Assembly: GCA_965267245.1 (NCBI GenBank)
Contig: OZ253939.1
Location: 2,356,001-2,420,000 of the forward strand
DNA length: 64,000 nt
Source of the DNA: JANSWY01 sp965267245
Lineage (GTDB): Bacteria > Bacteroidota > Bacteroidia > Cytophagales > Cyclobacteriaceae
Direction: 5' to 3'
In this document: positions 45,483 through 54,322 of the stretch, one piece after another
Position numbering within the stretch: the first letter of the stretch is position 1
Layout of the letters: each line of letters begins with the position of its first letter
The notes under the pieces: generated by a model
Told to the model about the DNA's origin: nothing
The model's input: the letters and a program-made list of their open reading frames with translations, nothing else
Database searches by the model: none
Translations under genes and position numbers: made by a program

Positions 45483-46757
45483 TTATTTTTTAATGAATGT
45501 TGGTTTAAATGTTAGTACAGCATAGATAGCAGAACTACCTTCTGGTTGTTGGTCTCCATAATAACTCATATATGTATCTGTCAACCACATTTTGCTGTAA
45601 CCCAGAGTAGCTTTAAAGGAGCTATCATGCTTATAGTTAAGTTTTAGGTCAAGCTCTGATCCATAAGAACTCTCTAAAACTTCCCCAGGAATTTCGTTGG
45701 ATTGGATTTCTCCGTGACTAAGGAATGTGTGCCAATGGGCATCAAGATTTACCTTGTCTGAGAATTTGAATTTTGATTTCAGGTAATAGTCTTCTAATCC
45801 TGTTTCTGGCCATAACTTCAAGTAGAAATAGTCCAGGTAACCAAAATGGCCATGTCTCAACCCAAAAAGGATATCGAAGTTATTTTTTTCAGTATAAGCA
45901 GGGTTCTGTAAATCAGCCTGATCAGCTCCAGACATTACATCCGTACCTATGGTGAATGAAGCAAACTTTGATGGTTTGAAAGTCAGCTGAGCAGAGTACA
46001 TGAAAGCATTAACTTTGTTGGCTTGCTCACCTACTGTGTCTTTACCAAACTGATGATAGTAAATACCTTTTAAACTTACCTGATCCGTTAACTTCAACCC
46101 CACATTAGCTCCAACTGTCTGGTTGCTTCTGGTTCTTAATGAACCATCTGGTTTTTCAAGACCTCTGTTCAATGCAATTGCAGAAGCACTTACTTTACCT
46201 AATTCTTTATGTACCCAAACAAATTGCATGTGTTTGTGGTTTTTGAACTCAAACTCTTCTCGAGACAAGTCAAAACCATTGGCATTGTAAGAAAGTGCAG
46301 AGTGAATCTGCCACCCGTTTTTCTCAAACTTCAAAAGAGCCGCATCATGAGCCATGTTACCGCCCCAGTTAAGACCCCCCAATAGATACTGATCATCATA
46401 GATGAAACCTTGTCTACCTAGTCTTACTGAGAAATTTTCAGTAAATGATTTCTCTACCCAGGCACGGAATATGCTTAAGATTCCTGCCGCTCCATTGTTA
46501 TTATAAGTACCCCATGCTCTTCTATCCTGAAAGATTAGTTCTGAACTAAGATTGTTGGGATTGTCATACTTAAAGATCAATCTCGATCTTTGGTGCACAT
46601 AAAACTCTGGTTGTGCATCATTCTGAAGCGGAACTCTGAACCCTCTCGAGTAAAGTGGATTCAATCGATATTCCCCCTGAAGCGTAAATTGCTCCTGGGC
46701 CAATACGAATTGTAATGGAAGGAATATTATTAATATAGCTAGTTTTAGTTTTTTCAT
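45483..46757 (-). CDS. Outer-membrane porin, alginate-export-like family (copy 1)
   Basis: 424 residues; signal peptide (about 1-20, ending VLAQ). The strands and the GEYRLNPLYSRGFRVPLQ, DRRAWGTYNNNGAAGILS and SYNANGFDLSREEF segments fit the alginate-export (AlgE-like) barrel family as annotated in Bacteroidota. The name does not prove alginate as substrate. It is a close paralogue of the product of 47522-48823. It lies between cheW and the MCP gene (23 and 11 nt gaps), so expression is tied to chemosensing. Confidence 0.82.
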   Translation of the reverse strand: MKKLKLAILIIFLPLQFVLAQEQFTLQGEYRLNPLYSRGFRVPLQNDAQPEFYVHQRSRLIFKYDNPNNLSSELIFQDRRAWGTYNNNGAAGILSIFRAWVEKSFTENFSVRLGRQGFIYDDQYLLGGLNWGGNMAHDAALLKFEKNGWQIHSALSYNANGFDLSREEFEFKNHKHMQFVWVHKELGKVSASAIALNRGLEKPDGSLRTRSNQTVGANVGLKLTDQVSLKGIYYHQFGKDTVGEQANKVNAFMYSAQLTFKPSKFASFTIGTDVMSGADQADLQNPAYTEKNNFDILFGLRHGHFGYLDYFYLKLWPETGLEDYYLKSKFKFSDKVNLDAHWHTFLSHGEIQSNEIPGEVLESSYGSELDLKLNYKHDSSFKATLGYSKMWLTDTYMSYYGDQQPEGSSAIYAVLTFKPTFIKK

Positions 46758-46780
46758 TGTTTTGTGAGTTGGTGGGAAAA

Positions 46781-47311
46781 TTAGGCCGATATTGGCTGTG
46801 GTTCTGAGGAAACTTTTTCCAGGTTTTTCATTTCATCTACATCTCCTGAAGAAAATACTTTATCAATATCCAGAAGCATTATAAACTTCTCATTTTGCTG
46901 AATCATTCCCTTGATAAAATCAAGTCTGAATTTTGCCTGGATTCCTTTAAAAGCACCTATCTCTTCAGCTGCAATATCAATTACTTCCAAAACCTCATCT
47001 ACTATTGCTCCAAAATGAGCAACCTTACCATCTATTGATACTTCCATCACTACTACACAAGTGTCAATGGTAAATGTGGTACGCTCTAATCCAAATTTTA
47101 TCCTTGTATCGATAACTGGAAGTGCCCTTCCTCTCAGATTGATTACTCCAGCCATATACTTTGGAGTGCTTGGAATTTTGGTAATTCCTGGAACCTCAAG
47201 AATCTCTAATACTTTCTTGACTTCCACTGCAAATGACTCTCCATTCATTCCGAATAGGATGTAAGAAGTCATTTCTTTTGTTTCTGTTTGAAAATCGTTT
47301 GTGATATCCAT
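46781..47311 (-). CDS. cheW: CheW-type chemotaxis coupling protein
   Basis: 176 residues of CheW fold. Conserved parts include YILFGMNGESFAVEVKKVLEI, TPKYMAGVINLRGRALPVIDTR and VDEVLEVIDI. It bridges receptors and the kinase CheA. First gene of the cheW-porin-MCP operon, with the conserved promoter element B about 165 nt upstream. Confidence 0.93.
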   Translation of the reverse strand: MDITNDFQTETKEMTSYILFGMNGESFAVEVKKVLEILEVPGITKIPSTPKYMAGVINLRGRALPVIDTRIKFGLERTTFTIDTCVVVMEVSIDGKVAHFGAIVDEVLEVIDIAAEEIGAFKGIQAKFRLDFIKGMIQQNEKFIMLLDIDKVFSSGDVDEMKNLEKVSSEPQPISA

Positions 47312-47445
47312 TTAAAAGCTATTTGAAGTTTAACCATTCCCATTTCCAAGCCACCCATCAAATGGGTGGGTGCTTGAAAATGAATATCCATGATGCATAG
47401 CTGGCCGACTATTTCTAGATTGCCATACATTTCAGGATTCTGATG

Positions 47446-47490
47446 CTAAAGTATTGGAGGGTTGAGGTGTAATTGAATAGGGGAATCCCC
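47446..47490 (-). promoter_or_regulatory. Promoter B of the cheW-porin-MCP operon
   Basis: Minus strand: GGGGATTCCCCTATTC (47490-47475), a 21-bp spacer, TACTTTAG (47453-47446). The element is identical to that of promoter A over 16 bases. The -7 box has one mismatch to TAnnTTTG. The transcript would have a leader of about 130 nt containing the hairpin CCACCCAT/ATGGGTGG at 47351-47369. Confidence 0.6.
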
Positions 47491-47521
47491 GAAAAGAGCT
47501 AAGGAAAGCTGGTTTTTCTTT

Positions 47522-48823
47522 CTATTTGTCGAAAACTGTGCTAAAAAATGTAGGACTGAAGGTAGCTACCGCATAAATCGCATAACTTCCCTGAGAGGGC
47601 TGTTCACTGTAATAAGATAGAAATGTATCTGTAAGCCAAATCTGACTGAAAGCAAGAGTAACCTTAGTTAGACTGTCATGTTTGTAGTTCAATTTTAGAT
47701 CTAATTCCGTGCCGTAATAAGAGTCAAGCACCTCATTGCTACTGTTCAGCATTTCCCCTTCACTGTTGAACAAGTGCAGATGGGTATCGAGGTTGATTTT
47801 ATCGGTAAACTTTAATTTTGATTTGAGATAGTAATCTTCTAATCCTGTCTCAGGCCAAAGAACCAGGTAGAAATAATCCAGGTAACCAAAATGACCGTGA
47901 CGAAGACCATACAGGATATCAAAATTGTTCTTCTTAGTAAACGTTGGATCCCTGAGGTCGCTCATATTGGTTCCTGAGACAACATCAGCTCCCAATGTGA
48001 ATGATATATTAGTAGCGGGTTGATAGTCTAATTGAACGGAGTATAAAAAGGCATCCACAGTGTGAGCATTTTCACCTACCGTATCTTTGCCAAATTGGTA
48101 ATAATAGATTGTTTTAAGACCTACCTTCTCTGAAATAGAAAATTTTAGGTTACCCCCAATGGTTTGCTGAGACCTGGTCCTTAGACTACCATCAGGTTTT
48201 TCAAGTCCTCTGTTCATGAATATAAATGAAAACCTGGAACGATTGAACTTTCTATTGATCCACAGGAATTGCATATGCTTATGATTGTCAAAGTTGAATG
48301 GCTCACGAGACAGGTTAAATCCATTGGCATTATAGGAAAGTGCCCCATGAATTTTCCAATCTCCAGGTTCAAGCTTAAGGAGTGCCGCATCATGGGCCAT
48401 GTTTCCTCCCCAATTTAAACTTCCTAAAATGAATTGATCATCATAGATAAAACCTTGCCTTCCAAGCTTTACTGAAAAATTATTTCCGATCGATTTCTCT
48501 ACCCAGCCTCTGAAAATGCTTAAGATCCCAGCTGCTCCGTTGTTATTATATGTTCCCCACGCACGTCTATCCTGAATGATTAGTTGAGAAGATAAATTGC
48601 CAGGATTTTTGTAATCTAAGATGACCCTGGTTCGCATATGCACATAAAACTCGGGAGAGGCATCATTTTGTAAAGGCACCCGAAAACCATGGGAATAAAG
48701 TGGATTAAAGCGGTATTCCCCCTTTAGTTCAAAAGTAGATTCATCTTGTCCAAAGGCTGACCCTGAAATTACTATCAACACTAAAACAAACCAAAAGTAT
48801 TTCATACAATCAACTGTATTCAA
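47522..48823 (-). CDS. Outer-membrane porin, alginate-export-like family (copy 2)
   Basis: 433 residues; signal peptide near 7-25 (ending SAFGQ). It aligns along its whole length with the barrel at 45483-46757; for example YNANGFNLSREPFNFDNHKHMQF here against YNANGFDLSREEFEFKNHKHMQF there. The most likely origin is duplication. It lies 2 nt after the PAS histidine kinase gene, so it is the output gene of the receiver-kinase operon. Confidence 0.82.
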   Translation of the reverse strand: MNTVDCMKYFWFVLVLIVISGSAFGQDESTFELKGEYRFNPLYSHGFRVPLQNDASPEFYVHMRTRVILDYKNPGNLSSQLIIQDRRAWGTYNNNGAAGILSIFRGWVEKSIGNNFSVKLGRQGFIYDDQFILGSLNWGGNMAHDAALLKLEPGDWKIHGALSYNANGFNLSREPFNFDNHKHMQFLWINRKFNRSRFSFIFMNRGLEKPDGSLRTRSQQTIGGNLKFSISEKVGLKTIYYYQFGKDTVGENAHTVDAFLYSVQLDYQPATNISFTLGADVVSGTNMSDLRDPTFTKKNNFDILYGLRHGHFGYLDYFYLVLWPETGLEDYYLKSKLKFTDKINLDTHLHLFNSEGEMLNSSNEVLDSYYGTELDLKLNYKHDSLTKVTLAFSQIWLTDTFLSYYSEQPSQGSYAIYAVATFSPTFFSTVFDK

Positions 48824-48825
48824 GT

Positions 48826-51009
48826 TCAGGCGCTAAAGCTAATCTCATAGCAAACGCCATTTTTCGTTTCCCGTTTTACTTCAGCTTCCAACTGATCCAG
48901 GAGCATATCAATGAGATTTACCCCCATAGAATTGACCCTGTTATCACTTTCAGGATCATACCCTTTGCCCTGGTCCTTATAAATTAAAGTATAATTCCCA
49001 TTTTGTTTGGTCAGTAAAATACTTATTGGTCCACCAGCCACAGGGTCATAAGCATATTTCAGGGTGTTTGAAAGCAATTCATTAACCAACAAACCTATTA
49101 CAAAAATGATATCAACAGACAACTTGGCATCTGTAAGTTGCAGATCCAGTGGGTACCGCTTGTCGTCAATTGCATATGTTTTAATTATAGTAGGTATCAG
49201 GTCCTCCAGGTAATCTTTCACAAATAATTGATCCACCTCTTCCAGGGTAAGCAGCAGGTCATGTGTCTTGGCGATAGAAAATATTCTGTTTTTTGTTTCA
49301 AGAATGAAGTCCAGTAAAACTCTGTCTTTCGTAGCTCTGGATTTCAGAAAAAGCAGATTTGTAATCAGGTTGAGGTTGTTTTTGATCCTGTGATGCAATT
49401 CCCTGAATAGGGTATCCTTTTTCTCTATAGTTTGCTTGAGTTGGATTTCATTTCTTACATATTCCGTTACATCATAATTGACACCTATGATTTTGGAAAC
49501 TTTGCCGTTCTCAAGGGTCATTGGAGAAACTGAAGCCAGTATGTACCTGGTATCTCCTTTTCGATCTTGAATTTTGAAGGTAATTTCATGAACTGTGAAG
49601 CCTTGTTTCACTTCCTCATACACCTCCCAAATTTTCTTTTGTTCTTCCGGTTCAAATCTATTGAGCCACTTATCGTAATCTATATCATTGTCTTCACCAA
49701 TATCGAAGATCACTTTATTTCTTGGGTTAGTAGAGAATTCCTGAGTTACCAAATTGGCTGTCCACACACCAAGTTTGGTTGTCTCTACCGCTAGTTCCAG
49801 TTGCCAGTTTGTCTCTTGCAACTTTCGCTTCATTTCCACCTCTTCTGAAATATCATTAGCCGTCGAGATCAGTGAGTAGATCTCATTTTTATCGTTTCTA
49901 AAAGCAACAATCTTATTACGCAACCAAATAACACTTCCATCCTTCCTATTGTAACGGTAGGTGAGATCAGCTTCGTCCTTACCTATTCTAAATAACTCAA
50001 GTGCTTCTTCCAATAGAAGTTGATCCGCATCAGGTACATTGTCCAAAAAGTGGTCCCCAATTAATTCCTGAGACTTGCTGCCAAAAAGTTTTTCTCCGGA
50101 AGGGGATACTTCCAAAATTCGATAATCCGCATCCCAGAAAGTAACTACATCAGAAGTCTTTTCTAAAAGTGACCTGTACTTTAATTCACTTTCGTAGAGT
50201 AATAAGTCACTCACACGTTTTGATGAAATGTCACTAAGGAATCCGCTTAATGCAATTGGTACACCTTGTGAATTATATTCCGTAACCTTACCACGAGCGT
50301 TCACCCATTTTATCCTGCCATCTGTGGGACGCTTGATTCGAAATTCCAGGTTTAGGAAGCTCTCCTTATCATTTACTACATTTTCAAGAAATTGTTGAAT
50401 ATTCTTCTCGACAGTGGGTTTGTCTTGTAGTGCAATGGCATTGAGTACATCTTCAAAATTCGTGTACCCATCTACTTGTTCGATTTCAGTAATTTTTAGC
50501 CAGTAATCATTTACAATAAACTTACCAGTCCTCAAATCCCAATCCCAGACTCCCACCTGAGTAGCTTCCAATGCGTTTTTAAGTTTATCACTCTGTAACT
50601 GAAGTTTTTCCTGTGTCTCTCTATAATTGGTAATATCAAAAATTACAATGTCCCACAAAACCCCATCTTGTTCTTCCCTGGGGTGTCCTCTTCCCAGAAG
50701 CCATTTCGTTTTATCGACATCTGTTTTTATCCGGTAGGAATATTCCCATAGTGACATCTCCTGCGCAGATCTTTCCAATGAGTCCCGCACGCCTTGCCTA
50801 TCCTCTTCCATTACAACTCCCCACAATAAATTCGTATCGCGATAACCTCCTTCTTCGGTAATGTCATACAACTGAGTAACCTGATCGCTCACATACAATA
50901 TCTGATCTTTACCGTCAGAATAAAGCTTATACTGCAACAATACTCCAGGAATAGAGTTTGCTATATTCTCAATTCGTTGTGATTGGTCAAGGTTTTCGGG
51001 TTGCTGCAA
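48826..51009 (-). CDS. Cytoplasmic multi-PAS histidine kinase (HisKA_2 type)
   Basis: 727 residues with no membrane helix. Four PAS-like domains lie at about 15-130, 145-265, 275-395 and 400-520. The HisKA_2 dimerisation box ELHHRIKNNLNLITNLL has the likely phospho-histidine at His540. The ATPase domain has its N-box in LVNELLSNTLKYAY and the G-box YKDQGKGYDPES. Redox, light or small-ligand sensing through PAS is possible. Probable partner: the receiver encoded 63 nt upstream. Confidence 0.9.
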   Translation of the reverse strand: MQQPENLDQSQRIENIANSIPGVLLQYKLYSDGKDQILYVSDQVTQLYDITEEGGYRDTNLLWGVVMEEDRQGVRDSLERSAQEMSLWEYSYRIKTDVDKTKWLLGRGHPREEQDGVLWDIVIFDITNYRETQEKLQLQSDKLKNALEATQVGVWDWDLRTGKFIVNDYWLKITEIEQVDGYTNFEDVLNAIALQDKPTVEKNIQQFLENVVNDKESFLNLEFRIKRPTDGRIKWVNARGKVTEYNSQGVPIALSGFLSDISSKRVSDLLLYESELKYRSLLEKTSDVVTFWDADYRILEVSPSGEKLFGSKSQELIGDHFLDNVPDADQLLLEEALELFRIGKDEADLTYRYNRKDGSVIWLRNKIVAFRNDKNEIYSLISTANDISEEVEMKRKLQETNWQLELAVETTKLGVWTANLVTQEFSTNPRNKVIFDIGEDNDIDYDKWLNRFEPEEQKKIWEVYEEVKQGFTVHEITFKIQDRKGDTRYILASVSPMTLENGKVSKIIGVNYDVTEYVRNEIQLKQTIEKKDTLFRELHHRIKNNLNLITNLLFLKSRATKDRVLLDFILETKNRIFSIAKTHDLLLTLEEVDQLFVKDYLEDLIPTIIKTYAIDDKRYPLDLQLTDAKLSVDIIFVIGLLVNELLSNTLKYAYDPVAGGPISILLTKQNGNYTLIYKDQGKGYDPESDNRVNSMGVNLIDMLLDQLEAEVKRETKNGVCYEISFSA

Positions 51010-51072
51010 TATTGATAGAAGGTCTATTTACTTGATATCAATCTAATCAAAAAATTAGTGAATATCAGGCTT

Positions 51073-51438
51073 TCAACTTAACAGTTGTTGAATTTGATTG
51101 TCTAGAATAGAGTAATCATAGGGCTTAACAACATAACTGCTATTTTCGATATTGCCGATAGTTTCCAATGTTTTCTTATCACTAAGAGCTGATATAAACA
51201 AGATAGGCTTTTCGCCACCTCCTCTACGAAATTCTTCCGCAAGATTTAAGCCATTCACATCGTTTTTTAACAATATATCTAGCATAATCAGATCAGGCGT
51301 AAACTGCTCTACCTCATGCCTAAGATTATCTGTTTCCTTCAACTGTCCCACGACAGAGAATCCCAAATCCTCCAGGTATAATTTAAGACTCATGGAAGTG
51401 ACGTTATTATCTTCTATTATTAATATTCTGTGATTCAA
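51073..51438 (-). CDS. Single-domain response regulator (receiver only)
   Basis: 121 residues. Acidic pocket IIED (Glu9, Asp10), phospho-acceptor Asp54 (IMLDIL), conserved Ser in FISAL and Lys in VVKPYD. There is no output domain, so it acts through protein contact or a phosphorelay. First gene of the operon with the PAS kinase and porin copy 2. Confidence 0.92.
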   Translation of the reverse strand: MNHRILIIEDNNVTSMSLKLYLEDLGFSVVGQLKETDNLRHEVEQFTPDLIMLDILLKNDVNGLNLAEEFRRGGGEKPILFISALSDKKTLETIGNIENSSYVVKPYDYSILDNQIQQLLS

Positions 51439-51515
51439 AATGATGTCAAATTAAAATTTCCCCAACTAGTAATATAGAGAAATGAACCACTTGAATGAAG
51501 TCTGAACCCCACATT

Positions 51516-51530
51516 TAAGGGAATCCCTTA
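51516..51530. promoter_or_regulatory. Palindromic copy (D) of the conserved element
   Basis: TAAGGGAATCCCTTA is a 15-bp palindrome (apart from the central base) between the receiver gene (start 51438) and the divergent kinase gene (start 51627). It shares the GGGAATCCC core with promoters A, B and C but lacks the TATTC extension and the -7 box at 21 bp. It may serve both directions or only autoregulation. Confidence 0.5.
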
Positions 51531-51626
51531 GTGATATTAGAATAATCCACTAAAGATCCTAGGAAAAAACTGGTATATATTAGTACCTTAATACACAATA
51601 GGATCAATGACCCCTGGAGCCAACTA

Positions 51627-52646
51627 GTGAAGAATAACTACCCAAATAATGCAAATGTCACTTCATACAATGACAAGCTGAAACTGTTTGAAGTGATGGA
51701 GAAATTCTCCGGATCAGGTGTGTTTGAATGGTTATTGTCTTCGGACTTTCTGATGTGTTCTGATAACTTCTTCAATGTGATAGGTTTTCCAGATCAATCA
51801 ACCAATGAACTTTCTTTAAATGAGTTTCTGGAAATGATAAAACCTGAGCATCGTAATTATGTACTGGATGTCATTCAGGGAAACCTGCAGAATTTCGAGC
51901 CTTTTGAGATCACTTTTGAAAGTTCACATGAATCCGCCAGAAAGATAAAATTGCAAGGTTATTTATCTGGTGATATCCAGGAGACGCATCTTTTAGGACT
52001 CATTCGGGACGTTTCAAATGTAGAAAGCCTGGAGAATTCTCTGTTGCGCGGACAAGAAAATGAGAGGAAGAGAATATCCCTGGAACTTCATGATAGTGTT
52101 GGACAAAAACTGATCGCGACCAAACACATGGCATCTATGTTTGAAATTAATAAGGACATGTCTCAAATTTCAAACCTAAAAAAGGCCATCGACGAAGTAA
52201 TTAGTGAAATACGCGCAATTACCCATGATCTTTCAGGCGAAGTTGTGTTTAAACATGGTTTCACCAGTGCCTTAAAGAAGCTGATTGATGTGAGCAGAGC
52301 CAATTCTCCCATGGATATTGACCTGGATATAGTAGACGGTGATATAGATGATTTTCCGTTAGAAAGCCAGGTTTCCATATATCGGATCATGCAGGAGGCT
52401 CTTTCAAATATCTTCAAACATTCAAATGCCACGGAAGTTAAAATTGTATTGCGAAAAGTAAATAAGCAATTTATAATCAATGTTATTGATAATGGCAAAG
52501 GTTTTGACAGCCAACAAATATTTAGCGAGAAAAGTGGAATAGGCCTGAAAAACATGCGTACCAGAGTCACTGAGCTCAATGGATTCCTGCAAATCAACTC
52601 AAAACCCAAAAAAGGGGCTAATCTTCATATTAAAATCCCAATCTAA
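51627..52646 (+). CDS. Cytoplasmic NarX/DegS-type histidine kinase (HisKA_3)
   Basis: 339 residues from a GTG; the next in-frame ATG (Met24) is possible. Residues about 20-130 are PAS-like. The HisKA_3 box has His155 in LELHDSVGQ, and the ATPase domain ends with DNGKGFD and KSGIGLKNMRTRV. No membrane helix, so the signal is cytoplasmic. The stop overlaps the NarL-type regulator start (TAATG), making a classical pair. Confidence 0.9.
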   Translation: MKNNYPNNANVTSYNDKLKLFEVMEKFSGSGVFEWLLSSDFLMCSDNFFNVIGFPDQSTNELSLNEFLEMIKPEHRNYVLDVIQGNLQNFEPFEITFESSHESARKIKLQGYLSGDIQETHLLGLIRDVSNVESLENSLLRGQENERKRISLELHDSVGQKLIATKHMASMFEINKDMSQISNLKKAIDEVISEIRAITHDLSGEVVFKHGFTSALKKLIDVSRANSPMDIDLDIVDGDIDDFPLESQVSIYRIMQEALSNIFKHSNATEVKIVLRKVNKQFIINVIDNGKGFDSQQIFSEKSGIGLKNMRTRVTELNGFLQINSKPKKGANLHIKIPI

Positions 52647-53320
52647 TGTCAGATAAAAAAGTAAACATTGTACTAGTAGATGACCACAGTATGGTAAGAG
52701 AAGGACTAAGGTCTCTTATTGAAAGCATTAAAGAATTCAACGTGATTGCCTCATTGGATTCAGGAAAAGGTATTTATTCCATCTTAGAAGATCATAGTAT
52801 CGATGTTGCTATTCTTGATATCATGATGCCAGATGAGAATGGACTTGAAGTAGCCAAAAAAGTAAAGTCCAGATTTCCGGAAGTTGGCATTTTGATTCTA
52901 TCAATGGAAGTATCCACAGAATATGTAAAAAAAGCCTATCAGTATGAAGTAGATGGATATCTACCAAAAAATGCCGACATGGATGTGCTTGTAGAGGCCA
53001 TTCGTGCCATTGACAAAGGTGAAAGGTATTACGACAAGGAGATCAAAGAGTATATATTCAATTTCTTCGTAGATGCTGACTCGATCAAAGTTCCTAAAAT
53101 TGACAAACTAAGTGACCGGGAAGTACAGGTATTGAAGTTAATTGCAGAAGGAGTTACCAATAAGGAAATTGGCAACAAACTTTACATCAGTGCTAAAACG
53201 GTGGAAGCACATAGAAACAACATTCTCAAAAAACTTGGTCTAAACTCAACGGCCGACCTTGTCAAGTTCTCAATAGCTAAAAATCTAACCTCCATTCCAA
53301 AAGACATGACCATGGATTAA
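52646..53320 (+). CDS. NarL/FixJ-family response regulator
   Basis: 224 residues. Receiver with Asp58 (AILDIMMPDENG) and a LuxR-type helix-turn-helix at about 155-215 (LSDREVQVLKLIAEGVTNKEIGNKL...KTVEAHRNNI). It is phosphorylated by the upstream kinase in all likelihood and binds DNA as a dimer. It is the only DNA-binding regulator within the sensory island, so it is the best candidate to recognise the GGGAATCCC element shared by the four intergenic sites. Confidence 0.93.
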   Translation: MSDKKVNIVLVDDHSMVREGLRSLIESIKEFNVIASLDSGKGIYSILEDHSIDVAILDIMMPDENGLEVAKKVKSRFPEVGILILSMEVSTEYVKKAYQYEVDGYLPKNADMDVLVEAIRAIDKGERYYDKEIKEYIFNFFVDADSIKVPKIDKLSDREVQVLKLIAEGVTNKEIGNKLYISAKTVEAHRNNILKKLGLNSTADLVKFSIAKNLTSIPKDMTMD

Positions 53321-53328
53321 TCAATTTA

Positions 53329-53373
53329 AGGGAATCCCCTATTCCCTTAGATATCAAGGCAGGTCTAATATTG
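53329..53373 (+). promoter_or_regulatory. Promoter C of the receiver gene at 53401
   Basis: Plus strand: AGGGAATCCCCTATTC (53329-53344), a 21-bp spacer, TAATATTG (53366-53373). The layout is the same as in promoters A and B. The flanks extend the symmetry: TAAGGGAAT and ATTCCCTTA form a 9-bp inverted repeat with a 5-bp gap. The -7 box overlaps the frame's first possible TTG start, so translation must begin at 53401. Confidence 0.6.
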
Positions 53374-53400
53374 CATCATAGCTTGAAAACGAAATGCGAT

Positions 53401-53784
53401 ATGGAAAGACGTGTTTTACTTGTAGATGATTCAATCTTCATGCATTCATTATTAAAAGATGCATTATCCCCTGGCGGGTTTCAATTTGTAGGAACTGCCA
53501 AGGATGGCAAAACAGCATTAGAATTGGTAGAAGAAACCAAACCAGCTCTTGTAATCCTTGATAATGTATTACCAGACATGCTTGGAGCAGATATTCTTGA
53601 AATCATAAAATCAAAATATCCTGAAACAAAAGTGTTAATGGTAAGTGCTGTTGGGCAGGAAACAATGCAAAGGAAATGTCTACAACTGGGCGCAGAGGGT
53701 TATATCACTAAACCCTTTAAAGCACAGGAACTATTGCAAACTGCAATCAGTATAACAGAAAATGATGCTACACTAGTAGCCTAA
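53401..53784 (+). CDS. Single-domain response regulator, CheY-like
   Basis: 127 residues from the ATG at 53401; the longer frame from a TTG at 53371 is rejected because promoter C covers it. Receiver signature: VDDS (Asp9, Asp10), phospho-acceptor Asp54 (VILDNVLPDM), VSAVG and ITKPFK. The sequence resembles CheY, which fits the nearby MCP and CheW genes. A strong terminator follows. Confidence 0.9.
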   Translation: MERRVLLVDDSIFMHSLLKDALSPGGFQFVGTAKDGKTALELVEETKPALVILDNVLPDMLGADILEIIKSKYPETKVLMVSAVGQETMQRKCLQLGAEGYITKPFKAQELLQTAISITENDATLVA

Positions 53785-53838
53785 AAATACATGAGTTGTG
53801 TTAAACAACCATATTTTCATAGTGTCCCTTTTATTGAT

Positions 53839-53871
53839 TAAAGCAGTTAAGGTTTAACTGCTTTATTTTTT
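53839..53871 (+). terminator. Intrinsic terminator after the CheY-like gene
   Basis: TAAAGCAGTTAA (53839-53850) pairs with TTAACTGCTTTA (53854-53865) around a 3-nt loop, followed by six T residues. Confidence 0.88.
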
Positions 53872-53921
53872 ATACCAACAACCCAAACCACATGATACTT
53901 AACCAGCTAATAACAGAAACA

Positions 53922-54314
53922 ATGAGCACCAAAACATTCAACATTCTTTATGTAGATGATGAGAGAGACAATCTCCTCATGTTTGATCTAATGTATAAAC
54001 GAGAATTCAACATTAGGACCGAGCAATATGCAGCTAAAGCCATCGAAGAATTTCAGCACCATGACATTAATCTATTGGTTACTGATCAGAAAATGCCTGA
54101 CATGTTAGGCACTGATCTGATCAAACAACTCAAAGCCAAAAAACCAAATCTTAAGACTATCATTCTCACCGGATACGCTGATACGAATATGCTCATGACA
54201 GCAATTAATGAATGTCATGTAGATTATGTAGTCAACAAGCCATTTGACAATGAGCATTTGTACGGTATCATCCGGAAAATCGAAGATGAATGCTTTTCAT
54301 TTCAAAATTGCTAA
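53922..54314 (+). CDS. Single-domain response regulator
   Basis: 130 residues from the ATG at 53922, which places the first beta strand (FNILYVDDE) at the normal distance; the frame opens at an earlier ATG at 53892. Phospho-acceptor Asp55 (LLVTDQKMPDMLG), then LTGYAD and VNKPFD. The TDQKMP form is typical of receivers of the RpfG/HD-GYP and hybrid type. It has no output domain. It is separated from the CheY-like gene by a terminator, so it has its own promoter. Confidence 0.88.
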   Translation: MSTKTFNILYVDDERDNLLMFDLMYKREFNIRTEQYAAKAIEEFQHHDINLLVTDQKMPDMLGTDLIKQLKAKKPNLKTIILTGYADTNMLMTAINECHVDYVVNKPFDNEHLYGIIRKIEDECFSFQNC

Positions 54315-54322
54315 ACCGCTAG

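Noticed and set aside
47351..47369. CCACCCAT/ATGGGTGG hairpin as a terminator
   Set aside because: No T-run on either side; it is more likely leader structure of the cheW transcript.
53371..53400. TTG start for the CheY-like receiver
   Set aside because: The bases form the -7 box of promoter C and lie at or before the expected transcription start.
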